Source of the DNA: Nocardia caishijiensis NBRC 108228 | Lineage (GTDB): Bacteria > Actinomycetota > Actinomycetes > Mycobacteriales > Mycobacteriaceae | DNA length: 64,000 bases | Reading direction: 5' to 3' | NCBI RefSeq assembly: GCF_001612825.1 | Contig: NZ_BDBE01000012.1 | Span: 172,040 to 236,039, forward strand | Part shown: positions 52,472 to 59,112 of the stretch, piece after piece | Position numbering within the stretch: position 1 is the first letter of the stretch | Layout: each line of letters opens with the position of its first letter | Notes under the pieces: generated by a model | The model's input: the letters and a program-made list of their open reading frames with translations, nothing else | Told to the model about the DNA's origin: nothing | Databases searched by the model: none | Program-made: the position numbers and the translations under genes

Positions 52472-52488
52472 CAAAAGTCCAACTTTTG
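52472..52488 (+). promoter_or_regulatory. Inverted repeat upstream of the 6C RNA
   Basis: CAAAAGT-CCA-ACTTTTG is a perfect 7-bp inverted repeat just before TGTACAGT, which could be the -10 box (TACAGT, 52491-52496) of the small RNA. A bound regulator there would act on the RNA promoter. Confidence 0.5.
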
Positions 52489-52497
52489 TGTACAGTG

Positions 52498-52631
52498 GGC
52501 ATCGGCGCTTCGGCGCCCCGGCCCGGTCGTCTACCCCCCCTGGACGACCGAGAGCCCTAGGTACGCGCGCCTACCCCCCTGGGCGCCTGCCTGACGGGCG
52601 GCGGAGACAACCCCCTGCTCTCCGCCGCCCT
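52498..52631 (+). ncRNA. 6C-type small RNA with C-rich hairpin loops
   Basis: The region folds into consecutive hairpins. A GGCGC-TTCG-GCGCC stem lies at 52504-52517. The 8-bp stem CGGTCGTC/GACGACCG at 52524-52550 has the loop TACCCCCCCTG with seven C. The 5-bp stem GCGCC/GGCGC at 52567-52586 has the loop TACCCCCCTG with six C. An 11-bp stem at 52596-52606 and 52620-52630 has a loop with five C. This is the 6C RNA motif of actinobacteria (two stem-loops with runs of six or more C), whose loops are thought to bind G-rich ribosome sites in target mRNAs. The third hairpin may be the terminator. Exact ends are estimated. Confidence 0.82.
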
Positions 52632-52636
52632 GTACC

Positions 52637-52746
52637 TTCCGCCTCTCCGCGAATTCGGGCCGGACTCAGGTGCGGGGTTCTTTGCGTTGGCGGCCAGACT
52701 CGAGTTCGTTGGTGCTGGTAGCCCGTGCCCGGTGAGTTACCCATGT
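52637..52746. repeat. Dispersed intergenic element, copy 2
   Basis: The 33-bp block 52637-52669 and the 31-bp block 52716-52746 match copy 1 at 41582-41688. Here no gene begins downstream on the minus strand, so the ribosome-site-like part is unused. It lies between the 6C RNA and the YibE/F gene. Confidence 0.65.
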
Positions 52747-52821
52747 TCTTGGGAGATCTGTTGTCGCGGTTGTCGGCTGCGTGAGTCGTTCTTGAAAACG
52801 GATTCCTTTAAGCTTCTCCGG

Positions 52822-54096
52822 GTGAGCGATCATCATCACCATCACCACCACGATCATTCGGGGCCCATTGCTATCGGGGCTACCGCGGCCAAGGTTGTTG
52901 TCGGGCTGTTGGCGGTTATCGGGGTGGCGGTGCTGATTGCTACCGCGCTGTTGTGGCCGAGTAAGCCCGAGATCGATATTCCGGCGCCGATGGGGACCGT
53001 CAGTGGCGGGGCGGTGCAGACCGAGGCGGGGACTGTCGTCATGCAGGATGTCGGGCTGTGTGGGAGTCCCTCGCACGGGAAGGCGTTCGCCGACAAGCCG
53101 GTGCAGCCGCAGGTGGGGTACTCGTGTCAGCGCAGCATCATCGACATCCGGTCGGGGCCCGACAAGGGCAAGAAGACGCTGTTCGAAATCGCACCTGGGC
53201 CCGGACAACCCGATCTGCGGGTGGGCGACGAGATCCGGATCGTGCGGGCGGCCGACCCGAGCGGCGGGACCATCTACGGGTTCGAGGACTACTCGCGCGG
53301 GTTGCCGCTGACGTTGATCGTCATCGCGTTCGTCGCGGTGATCTGCATCGTCGCGCGGTGGCGTGGGTTCCGGGCGCTCGTCGGGCTGTGCTTCGCCTTC
53401 GGCGTCGTCGTGATCTTCCTGCTGCCCGCGCTGCTCGACGGGAAACCGGCGATTCCGGTCGCGCTCGTCTCGGGGGCGCTGATCCTCTACGTGGTGCTCT
53501 ACCTGGCGCACGGACTGAACCTGCGGACCAGTTCGGCGCTGCTCGGCACGCTCGCCTCGATGCTCGTCGCGGCGGCTCTGTCGTGGCTGACCTTGGAGGT
53601 CACCCACCTCACGGGTCTGTCCGAAGAACAGAACACCAACGTGGCCACCTACATTCAGCACGTCAGCATCACCGGGCTGCTGCTCGCCGGATTCATCATC
53701 GGCTCGCTCGGCGTGCTCAACGACGTGACCATCACCCAGGCCTCGGCCGCCTTCGAACTCGCCGCCCTCGACGAAGGGGCCTCACGGCGCGAGATCTTCA
53801 CCGCCGCCATGCGGGTGGGACGCGACCACATCGCCAGCACCGTCTACACCCTCGTGCTCGCCTACGCCGGTGGCGCGCTCCCGCTGCTGCTGCTGTTCAG
53901 CGTCGCCGGACGATCCATCACCGATGTGCTCACCGGTGACGCGGTCGCCATCGAAATCGCCCGATCCGCGGTCGGCGGAATCGCACTCGCCCTGTCTGTG
54001 CCGTTGACCACCGGCATCGCGGTGCTGCTCGCCCGGCCCTTCGGCGCCAGGACGGCACCCGTCGCACCCCAGCGCGCGCGGCACGCCAGGAACTGA
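52822..54096 (+). CDS. YibE/F-family membrane protein with a His-rich N-terminus
   Basis: A 424-residue protein from GTG 52822. The N-terminus VSDHHHHHHHDHSGP is a natural stretch of seven His then D-H, suggesting metal binding on the cytoplasmic side. A helix follows (about residues 18-46), then an extracytoplasmic domain with three Cys, then about seven helices. The YibE/F core is DEIRIVRAADPSGGTIYGFE, then FVAVICIVARWRGFRALVGL, YIQHVSITGLLLAGFIIGSL and ITQASAAFELAALDEGASRR. The family has no proven transport function. A long in-frame upstream extension runs through the dispersed repeat and is not coding. Confidence 0.85.
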   Translation: MSDHHHHHHHDHSGPIAIGATAAKVVVGLLAVIGVAVLIATALLWPSKPEIDIPAPMGTVSGGAVQTEAGTVVMQDVGLCGSPSHGKAFADKPVQPQVGYSCQRSIIDIRSGPDKGKKTLFEIAPGPGQPDLRVGDEIRIVRAADPSGGTIYGFEDYSRGLPLTLIVIAFVAVICIVARWRGFRALVGLCFAFGVVVIFLLPALLDGKPAIPVALVSGALILYVVLYLAHGLNLRTSSALLGTLASMLVAAALSWLTLEVTHLTGLSEEQNTNVATYIQHVSITGLLLAGFIIGSLGVLNDVTITQASAAFELAALDEGASRREIFTAAMRVGRDHIASTVYTLVLAYAGGALPLLLLFSVAGRSITDVLTGDAVAIEIARSAVGGIALALSVPLTTGIAVLLARPFGARTAPVAPQRARHARN

Positions 54097-54097
54097 A

Positions 54098-55435
54098 TCA
54101 CTGCCCGGGCGGCGGCAGCCCGGGCAGCACCACCGGCGGCAACGTCGGCACGATGATCGGCGGCAGGCCCGGCACCACGGTGATGGTGTTCGGGCCCTGC
54201 GTCGGTGCCGGTTCGACCGTCGACGGGTCGACGGGAAGCTGCACGGGCGGGGCGGCCACGGTGCCGTGCACCGCGTCGGTGGTCGACGGTGGCGCCGTGG
54301 TCGGGACGGTCGGGCGCGGTGTCGAACTGGCGGGCACCGCCTGCGGGCCGTCGCTGGAATTGCCGCTCTCCAGCACCTCCGGGCCGTACCCGAGGCCGAT
54401 ACCGATCGCCGCGATCACCGCCAACGAGCTCACCGTGAGCACGGCACCGTTCAGTTCGCGGCGATTGTTCCCCCGACCGGTGAGCGCGGCGAGCGGACGC
54501 CTGCCACGGGTCGGGGCGGTGAGCCACGCGGGCGTGGGATCGTCGACCTGCTCCACCGGCAGCACGGGCGCCGCGACCGGCGCCTGGGCGACCTGCGCGG
54601 GCCGGGCGAGCAACGCGGCACCGCGCGCCAACGCGGTCTCCGGCTCGAGCGGAACGATCACCGGCACACCGATCGTGCGCTCGAGCACCCGCGCGATCAG
54701 CGGGATCCGGGCGCCACCGCCGATCACCAGCACGGCCTGCACCGGATGCTGAGCCCGGATGATGACATCGCGAGTCATCCGCGCCGACGACTCGATCGCC
54801 AGCATCATCAGCGCTTCGAAGTTCTCCTGGGTGAGCAGCACCAGGCCCTGCTCGCTGGGCAACGCCACCGCATTGCTGCTCGACAGCTGCTCCTTGGCCG
54901 CCCGGCACAGCGCGTCGAGCGCGGCCAGACCGGCCGGATCCGCCGGGTGGGCGATGCGGCCCGAGGCGATCTGCTGCTCCCGGATCAGCGAATCGAGGTA
55001 GTCGCCGCTGATGTCGCTGATCCGTTCACACTGGTGCACATCGCTGGTTCGCGCGTCGACAACGCTCACCGTGAGACCGGAACTACCCAGGTCGTAGACA
55101 GCCAAGGTGGACACGTCACGCAGGTCGGTGGTGGCGTGCGCGAAATGCACGGCGGCGACGGCTTCGGGAATCAGCTGATAGTTGGTGAGCTGCCTGCGGG
55201 CCATCGCGGCGCGGATGGCGCGCGCCTGCGGCTCGCTGCGGAAGGTGACGGTGGTCGCCGCGACCTCGGGGCCCGCCGCGAGGGTGGCGGCTATCGCGTC
55301 GGCCGCTGATTCTTCCGCGTGTTGTTCGGGCACCGGAAGGGTATGTACCTGAAAGGAATTCGGTGCACTCCCGGGCTGTGGGCGCGCCAGGCGCACCGTC
55401 GCCGCTCCGACGGAAACTCCCAAAACCGCACTCAT
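54098..55435 (-). CDS. Hsp70-like actin-fold membrane protein with Pro-rich tail
   Basis: About 445 residues from ATG 55435 (MSAVLGVSVGAATVRLARPQ). The Hsp70/actin ATPase-type domain (about residues 1-285) shows VYDLGSSGLTVSVVDART (phosphate 2-type loop), ISDISGDYLDSLI, LTQENFEALM and VLVIGGGARIPLIARVLERT (adenosine-type loop). There is no substrate-binding domain. A membrane helix follows (about 345-366, LTVSSLAVIAAIGIGLGYGP), then a Pro/Thr/Val-rich extracytoplasmic tail. Such membrane Hsp70 homologues are common in nocardiae and mycobacteria with unknown roles. It is convergent with the YibE/F gene, 1 bp apart. Confidence 0.82.
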   Translation of the reverse strand: MSAVLGVSVGAATVRLARPQPGSAPNSFQVHTLPVPEQHAEESAADAIAATLAAGPEVAATTVTFRSEPQARAIRAAMARRQLTNYQLIPEAVAAVHFAHATTDLRDVSTLAVYDLGSSGLTVSVVDARTSDVHQCERISDISGDYLDSLIREQQIASGRIAHPADPAGLAALDALCRAAKEQLSSSNAVALPSEQGLVLLTQENFEALMMLAIESSARMTRDVIIRAQHPVQAVLVIGGGARIPLIARVLERTIGVPVIVPLEPETALARGAALLARPAQVAQAPVAAPVLPVEQVDDPTPAWLTAPTRGRRPLAALTGRGNNRRELNGAVLTVSSLAVIAAIGIGLGYGPEVLESGNSSDGPQAVPASSTPRPTVPTTAPPSTTDAVHGTVAAPPVQLPVDPSTVEPAPTQGPNTITVVPGLPPIIVPTLPPVVLPGLPPPGQ

Positions 55436-55501
55436 CAGCTGCCCATCTCGTTGCACGACATGCGGAGCCTGCACAACCGGCAGCCCCCGCCCGACGTAAC
55501 T

Positions 55502-56824
55502 CTACGGGGTGCCGAGTCCGGCGTACACCCACCCGGCATCGCGCCAGGCATGACGGTCAAGACAATTGCGACCGTCGATGATCGAACGGGAACGTACCAC
55601 CGGTTCCAGATCGGCGGGCGTCAAATCCGTGAATTCATTCCATTCGGTAAGGATCAGTACGACATCGGCGCGGTCACACGCCTCGGCGACCGAGGTCGCG
55701 TAGTTCAGAGTGGGGAAGACACGACGCGAATTCTCCACCGCTTTCGGGTCGTACACGGTGACGACGGCGCCGTGCAACTGGATCATCCCGGCCACGTTCA
55801 GCGCTGGCGAATCGCGCACGTCGTCGGACTCCGGCTTGAACGCCGCGCCGAGGACCGCGACGTTCGCGCCGAGCAGGGAGCCGCCGCAGGCGCGGGTAGC
55901 CATGTCGACCACCTTGGTGCGGCGGCGCATATTGATGTTGTCGACCTCACGCAAGAATGCGACCGCATGGTCGGCGCCGAGTTCGCCCGAGCGGGCCATG
56001 AAAGCGCGAATGTCCTTCGGTAGGCAACCGCCGCCGAAACCCAGTCCCGCATTGAGGAATCGGCGCCCGATGCGCGCGTCGTAACCGAGCGCGTCGGCGA
56101 GCATGGTGACATCGGCGCCCGTCGCCTCACACACTTCGGAAACGGCGTTGATGAACGAAATCTTTGTGGCCAGAAAGGCATTTGCCGAAACTTTCACCAA
56201 TTCCGCGGTGGCCAAATCGGTGAGCAGGAAAGGGATTTCGGCGGCGATCAGATCGGCGTAGATGTCGCGAATGTGTTGTTCCACCCAATCGGCACGTTCG
56301 CGGGTGCGGTCGATGCCGAGGACGAGGCGGTCGGGGCGCAAGGTGTCCTGCACCGCGAAGCCCTCGCGCAGGAACTCGGGGTTCCAGGCCACCTCCACGT
56401 CGATGTCGGTGAGTGCGCGGGCCCGGATGCCGAGTGCCGCAGCAGTTCCCACCGGGACCGTCGACTTGCCGACGATCATCGCCGGGCGCTCGAGCATCGG
56501 TGCGAGCGTGTCGACCACGGCGTGCACGTACTTCAGATCGGCGCCGTACTCGCCCTTCTTCTGCGGTGTGCCGACACCGAGGAAGTGGACGTCGGCGTGC
56601 GCGGCCGCGTCCTCGTAGTCGGTGGTGAACCGCAATCTGCCCGCCGCGAGGTTGCGTTGCAGCACCTCGTCCAGGCCCGGCTCGTAGAAGGGAACCACGC
56701 CGTCGGCCAGTTTGGCCACCTTGCCGGGATCGACATCGACCCCGACCACATCGTGCCCCAGCTCGGCCATACACGCTGCGTGCGTGGCCCCCAGGTACCC
56801 CGTTCCGAAGACTGTGCATCGCAT
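55502..56824 (-). CDS. ugd: UDP-glucose/GDP-mannose 6-dehydrogenase family protein
   Basis: A 440-residue protein. MRCTVFGTGYLGATHAACMA is the NAD site. VVPFYEPGLDEVL, HFLGVGTPQKKGEYGADLKY, VGKSTVPVGTAA and EFLREGFAVQDTLRPDRLV are family segments, and LGFGGGCLPKDIRAFMARSG carries the catalytic Cys. It makes a UDP-uronic acid for glycans. It is the Rv0322 (udgA) equivalent by context with dcd. It is divergent from the YdcF-like gene. Confidence 0.92.
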   Translation of the reverse strand: MRCTVFGTGYLGATHAACMAELGHDVVGVDVDPGKVAKLADGVVPFYEPGLDEVLQRNLAAGRLRFTTDYEDAAAHADVHFLGVGTPQKKGEYGADLKYVHAVVDTLAPMLERPAMIVGKSTVPVGTAAALGIRARALTDIDVEVAWNPEFLREGFAVQDTLRPDRLVLGIDRTRERADWVEQHIRDIYADLIAAEIPFLLTDLATAELVKVSANAFLATKISFINAVSEVCEATGADVTMLADALGYDARIGRRFLNAGLGFGGGCLPKDIRAFMARSGELGADHAVAFLREVDNINMRRRTKVVDMATRACGGSLLGANVAVLGAAFKPESDDVRDSPALNVAGMIQLHGAVVTVYDPKAVENSRRVFPTLNYATSVAEACDRADVVLILTEWNEFTDLTPADLEPVVRSRSIIDGRNCLDRHAWRDAGWVYAGLGTP

Positions 56825-56907
56825 ACTCTCGTTGGTAAGCGGTGCGCGTGGCTACGCCGCGTCAGCGAGGCAAGGGCGGGCGCAACATCTGGTGTACAGG
56901 GGGGAAC

Positions 56908-57474
56908 GTGGCCTCGGCCCGGGTTGTCCGAGCGGAACGGAGGTTCGCCGTACGGATGCGCCGCAAGCTGGTGGTGGGTGGGCTGGTTGCCGTGATGCTG
57001 GTCGTGGTGGTGTTGTGGCCGGTGTACGTGCGCCCGCAGGTGGATGAACCTCGGCGGGCTGATGCGATTCTCGTGCTCGGCGGGGCGCACGACGGACGCG
57101 AAGAGCTCGGATTGCGGTTGGCTGCGCAGGGGTTCGCGCCTCGGGTGCTGATCTCGGATCCGTATGAATACAGTGCGATGGTGAACCGGATCTGCCACGG
57201 GGGCTACCGGTTCGAGGTCGTCTGTTTCGATCCGAGTCCGCGCACCACACTCGGGGAAGGTCGCGCTCTCGCCCGTCTCGGGGCCGACTGGGACCGCGTC
57301 ATCGTCGTCACCTTCACGCCCCACATCTCCCGCGCCCGCTACATCCTCGGCAAATGCTGGCCGGGCGAACTCGTCTTCGTCGACCCGCGCCCCCACCTGT
57401 CGCCCGCCCGCTGGGCCTGGGATTACGCCTACCAATCCGCGGGTTACGTCAAGGCCTGGTTCGCAGACTGCTGA
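56908..57474 (+). CDS. YdcF/DUF218-family membrane protein
   Basis: About 188 residues from GTG 56908 with a purine-rich GGGGGGAAC site; ATG 56956 is an alternative. A membrane helix (LVVGGLVAVMLVVVVLWPVY) precedes the DUF218 fold, with DAILVLGGAHDGREELGLRL and TTLGEGRALARLGADWDRVI. DUF218 proteins (such as SanA, ElyC and YdcF) act at the envelope; chemistry is unclear. Arg and Cys residues at the C-terminus (KCW, ADC) are notable. Confidence 0.8.
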   Translation: MASARVVRAERRFAVRMRRKLVVGGLVAVMLVVVVLWPVYVRPQVDEPRRADAILVLGGAHDGREELGLRLAAQGFAPRVLISDPYEYSAMVNRICHGGYRFEVVCFDPSPRTTLGEGRALARLGADWDRVIVVTFTPHISRARYILGKCWPGELVFVDPRPHLSPARWAWDYAYQSAGYVKAWFADC

Positions 57475-57494
57475 GACGTCACCGGACGGCGTCG

Positions 57495-58277
57495 TCATCT
57501 GCCGAGTCTACGAATCGGTGTACGCGTCGGCTCGGCCACCAATATCCGCAGCGCATCCATCGCACCGCCACGGCGATGCTCCGGGATCTGGAGCCATGCA
57601 CCATGGTACGGATCCGACAACCGGGTGCTCAACGCCTGAAGTCGCTTTCGGTCGCTGCCGATCATGCGTTGTCGATCGTTGCCCGGATCTGTCACACCAC
57701 AGAGCAGCGTAGCGGCGTCGTCCAGGTGCCGATCGCGGTCCCGGGGATCGGCCAGGTATGCGGCACCTTTCAAAACGAGCGCGCCGAGGGGGTCGGGAAC
57801 ACTGAAAACTACCGAGCGGTCGAGGTCGTGGTCGATCCGGCAATTCACAGTCTTGCGTAGCGCCGACGTACCGGCCGGAACCGCGAAGACACGGCGGCCA
57901 GCGACCCTGGGCTGGTGCCGTGGTGCCAGATTGTCGGCGACCATGACATCCACCTGCGCCTCAGCCCGCTCGAACCGATGCACGAAAGACCGGCGATCTT
58001 CCGGGATGACCATGGAGTACCCGAGTTGTTCCAACGTTTGTCGCGCCCGACCGAATGTGGTCGCGCCGGTTTCGATATGCAACACCATATCGACATCTAT
58101 GGTTGCGCGAGTCGGCGGAAGGTCGGCGTGAACCGCATGGACCTGAACCATTAGTCCGCCGATCAATGTCCAGCAGTCGCCCGGTAGAACAAGGGCGATC
58201 TCGACGAGTTGCGGCCACGGCGGGCCCCAGCCGCCGGGTGGCTGCGGAACATGCCAGGTCGGCCGCTCCACAGTCAT
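57495..58277 (-). CDS. AbiEii/MenT-like nucleotidyltransferase, toxin of a toxin-antitoxin pair
   Basis: A 260-residue nucleotidyltransferase-fold protein. WTLIGGLMVQVHAVHADLPP with the GG motif and RATIDVDMVLHIE with D-x-D are the core, followed by SMVIPEDRRSFVHRFERAEA. LRKTVNCRIDHDLDRSVVFS and VPDPLGALVLKGAAYLADPR supply the conserved Lys region. AbiEii and mycobacterial MenT enzymes transfer nucleotides to tRNA or related acceptors and block growth; the antitoxin gene lies just upstream and overlaps by 4 bp. The operon is autoregulated by inference. Confidence 0.78.
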   Translation of the reverse strand: MTVERPTWHVPQPPGGWGPPWPQLVEIALVLPGDCWTLIGGLMVQVHAVHADLPPTRATIDVDMVLHIETGATTFGRARQTLEQLGYSMVIPEDRRSFVHRFERAEAQVDVMVADNLAPRHQPRVAGRRVFAVPAGTSALRKTVNCRIDHDLDRSVVFSVPDPLGALVLKGAAYLADPRDRDRHLDDAATLLCGVTDPGNDRQRMIGSDRKRLQALSTRLSDPYHGAWLQIPEHRRGGAMDALRILVAEPTRTPIRRLGR

Positions 58278-58960
58278 CCTCGCGTCCCTTCCAAGAGTTC
58301 GGCCAATATGGCCAGGCCCGCGCTTCGTTCCCTGTTGTTCAACGATTCGGCGAGGTCGAGGGCGACAGCCGCGACCGGGAGCTTCCCGTCCGTAAACGCC
58401 CTCTCCTCGACAACTGTACGAAGCGTGACCTGGCCGACCGGATCCGGTTTCAAGAGATAAGCCTCGGTCAGGGCTGCGACAGATTCGACAGGTACGTATC
58501 CGTCGATCGAATCGTTCGCGGTCGTGAGGCCGAATGACGCGGCGTCAGGTGTCGCCAACTGGCTGGCCCCAGTCAGGAGTAAGTGGGGTTCGAGTTCGCG
58601 AAGAACCGATGGATGACATCGGAAGCGGTGTGCTTCGGCGCGGTTCTTCGTAAGTCGCACGAGGTCATCGACTGACGCAGTAGCGAGTCGGCGGGTGATC
58701 CGGGTTCGCTGAGCGGGGCTGATCCAGTCCGGTTCGCCCCGCATGAGAATGGTGATCGCTCCCCATGCGTTGGTCTGGCTCCAGGGCCTCCCTCGGCGGG
58801 GATTCTCATTCCTCCGCCGATGAACCGATCGCGCGTCGATGAGGATCGAATGTCCGATCCTCCGTGTGACCGCGAGCTGGCCTACCGCCACCAGCCGCTG
58901 TACCTCGCGCGCGGATACGCCCAGGATCAGGCCTGCTTCGGCGGCAGTCAGCTCATCCAT
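58274..58960 (-). CDS. AbiEi/MenA-like antitoxin and DNA-binding protein
   Basis: A 228-residue protein. MDELTAAEAGLILGVSAREV, QRLVAVGQLAVTRRIG and HSILIDARSVH form an excisionase/MerR-type winged HTH, usual for antitoxins that repress their own operon. The C-terminal half is helical and without a recognised family name. Its start lies 1 bp from a 30-bp palindrome. The 4-bp overlap with the toxin gene shows co-translation. Confidence 0.72.
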   Translation of the reverse strand: MDELTAAEAGLILGVSAREVQRLVAVGQLAVTRRIGHSILIDARSVHRRRNENPRRGRPWSQTNAWGAITILMRGEPDWISPAQRTRITRRLATASVDDLVRLTKNRAEAHRFRCHPSVLRELEPHLLLTGASQLATPDAASFGLTTANDSIDGYVPVESVAALTEAYLLKPDPVGQVTLRTVVEERAFTDGKLPVAAVALDLAESLNNRERSAGLAILAELLEGTRG

Positions 58961-58961
58961 T

Positions 58962-58991
58962 CACATATAGTCGCTTATGCGACCATATGTG
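58962..58991 (-). promoter_or_regulatory. 30-bp palindrome at the antitoxin start
   Basis: Arms of 13 bp (58962-58974 and 58979-58991) match at all but one position, with a TTAT loop. It adjoins the ATG at 58960 on the minus strand. TATATG within it is 8 bases from the ATG, so the mRNA could be nearly leaderless. Confidence 0.75.
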
Positions 58992-59064
58992 TAAAGGGGA
59001 TGCCGTAGCCGCTGGAATGGCCTTGGGGCGCGTTCTGTCCGTGATCTCGTCGGCCCCGGAATCG

Positions 59065-59099
59065 AGTGAGGCGCGGATTCGGGGAATCCGCGCCTCACT
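59065..59099 (-). terminator. Terminator of etfD
   Basis: A perfect 16-bp stem (59065-59080 with 59084-59099, 3-base loop) lies 14 bp beyond the etfD stop codon. Confidence 0.8.
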
Positions 59100-59112
59100 G
59101 GGTGTTCAGTTG

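Noticed and set aside
52828..52854. Seven-His stretch considered as a cloning tag artefact
   Set aside because: It is encoded by mixed CAT/CAC codons with a natural GTG start and continues into a YibE/F protein.
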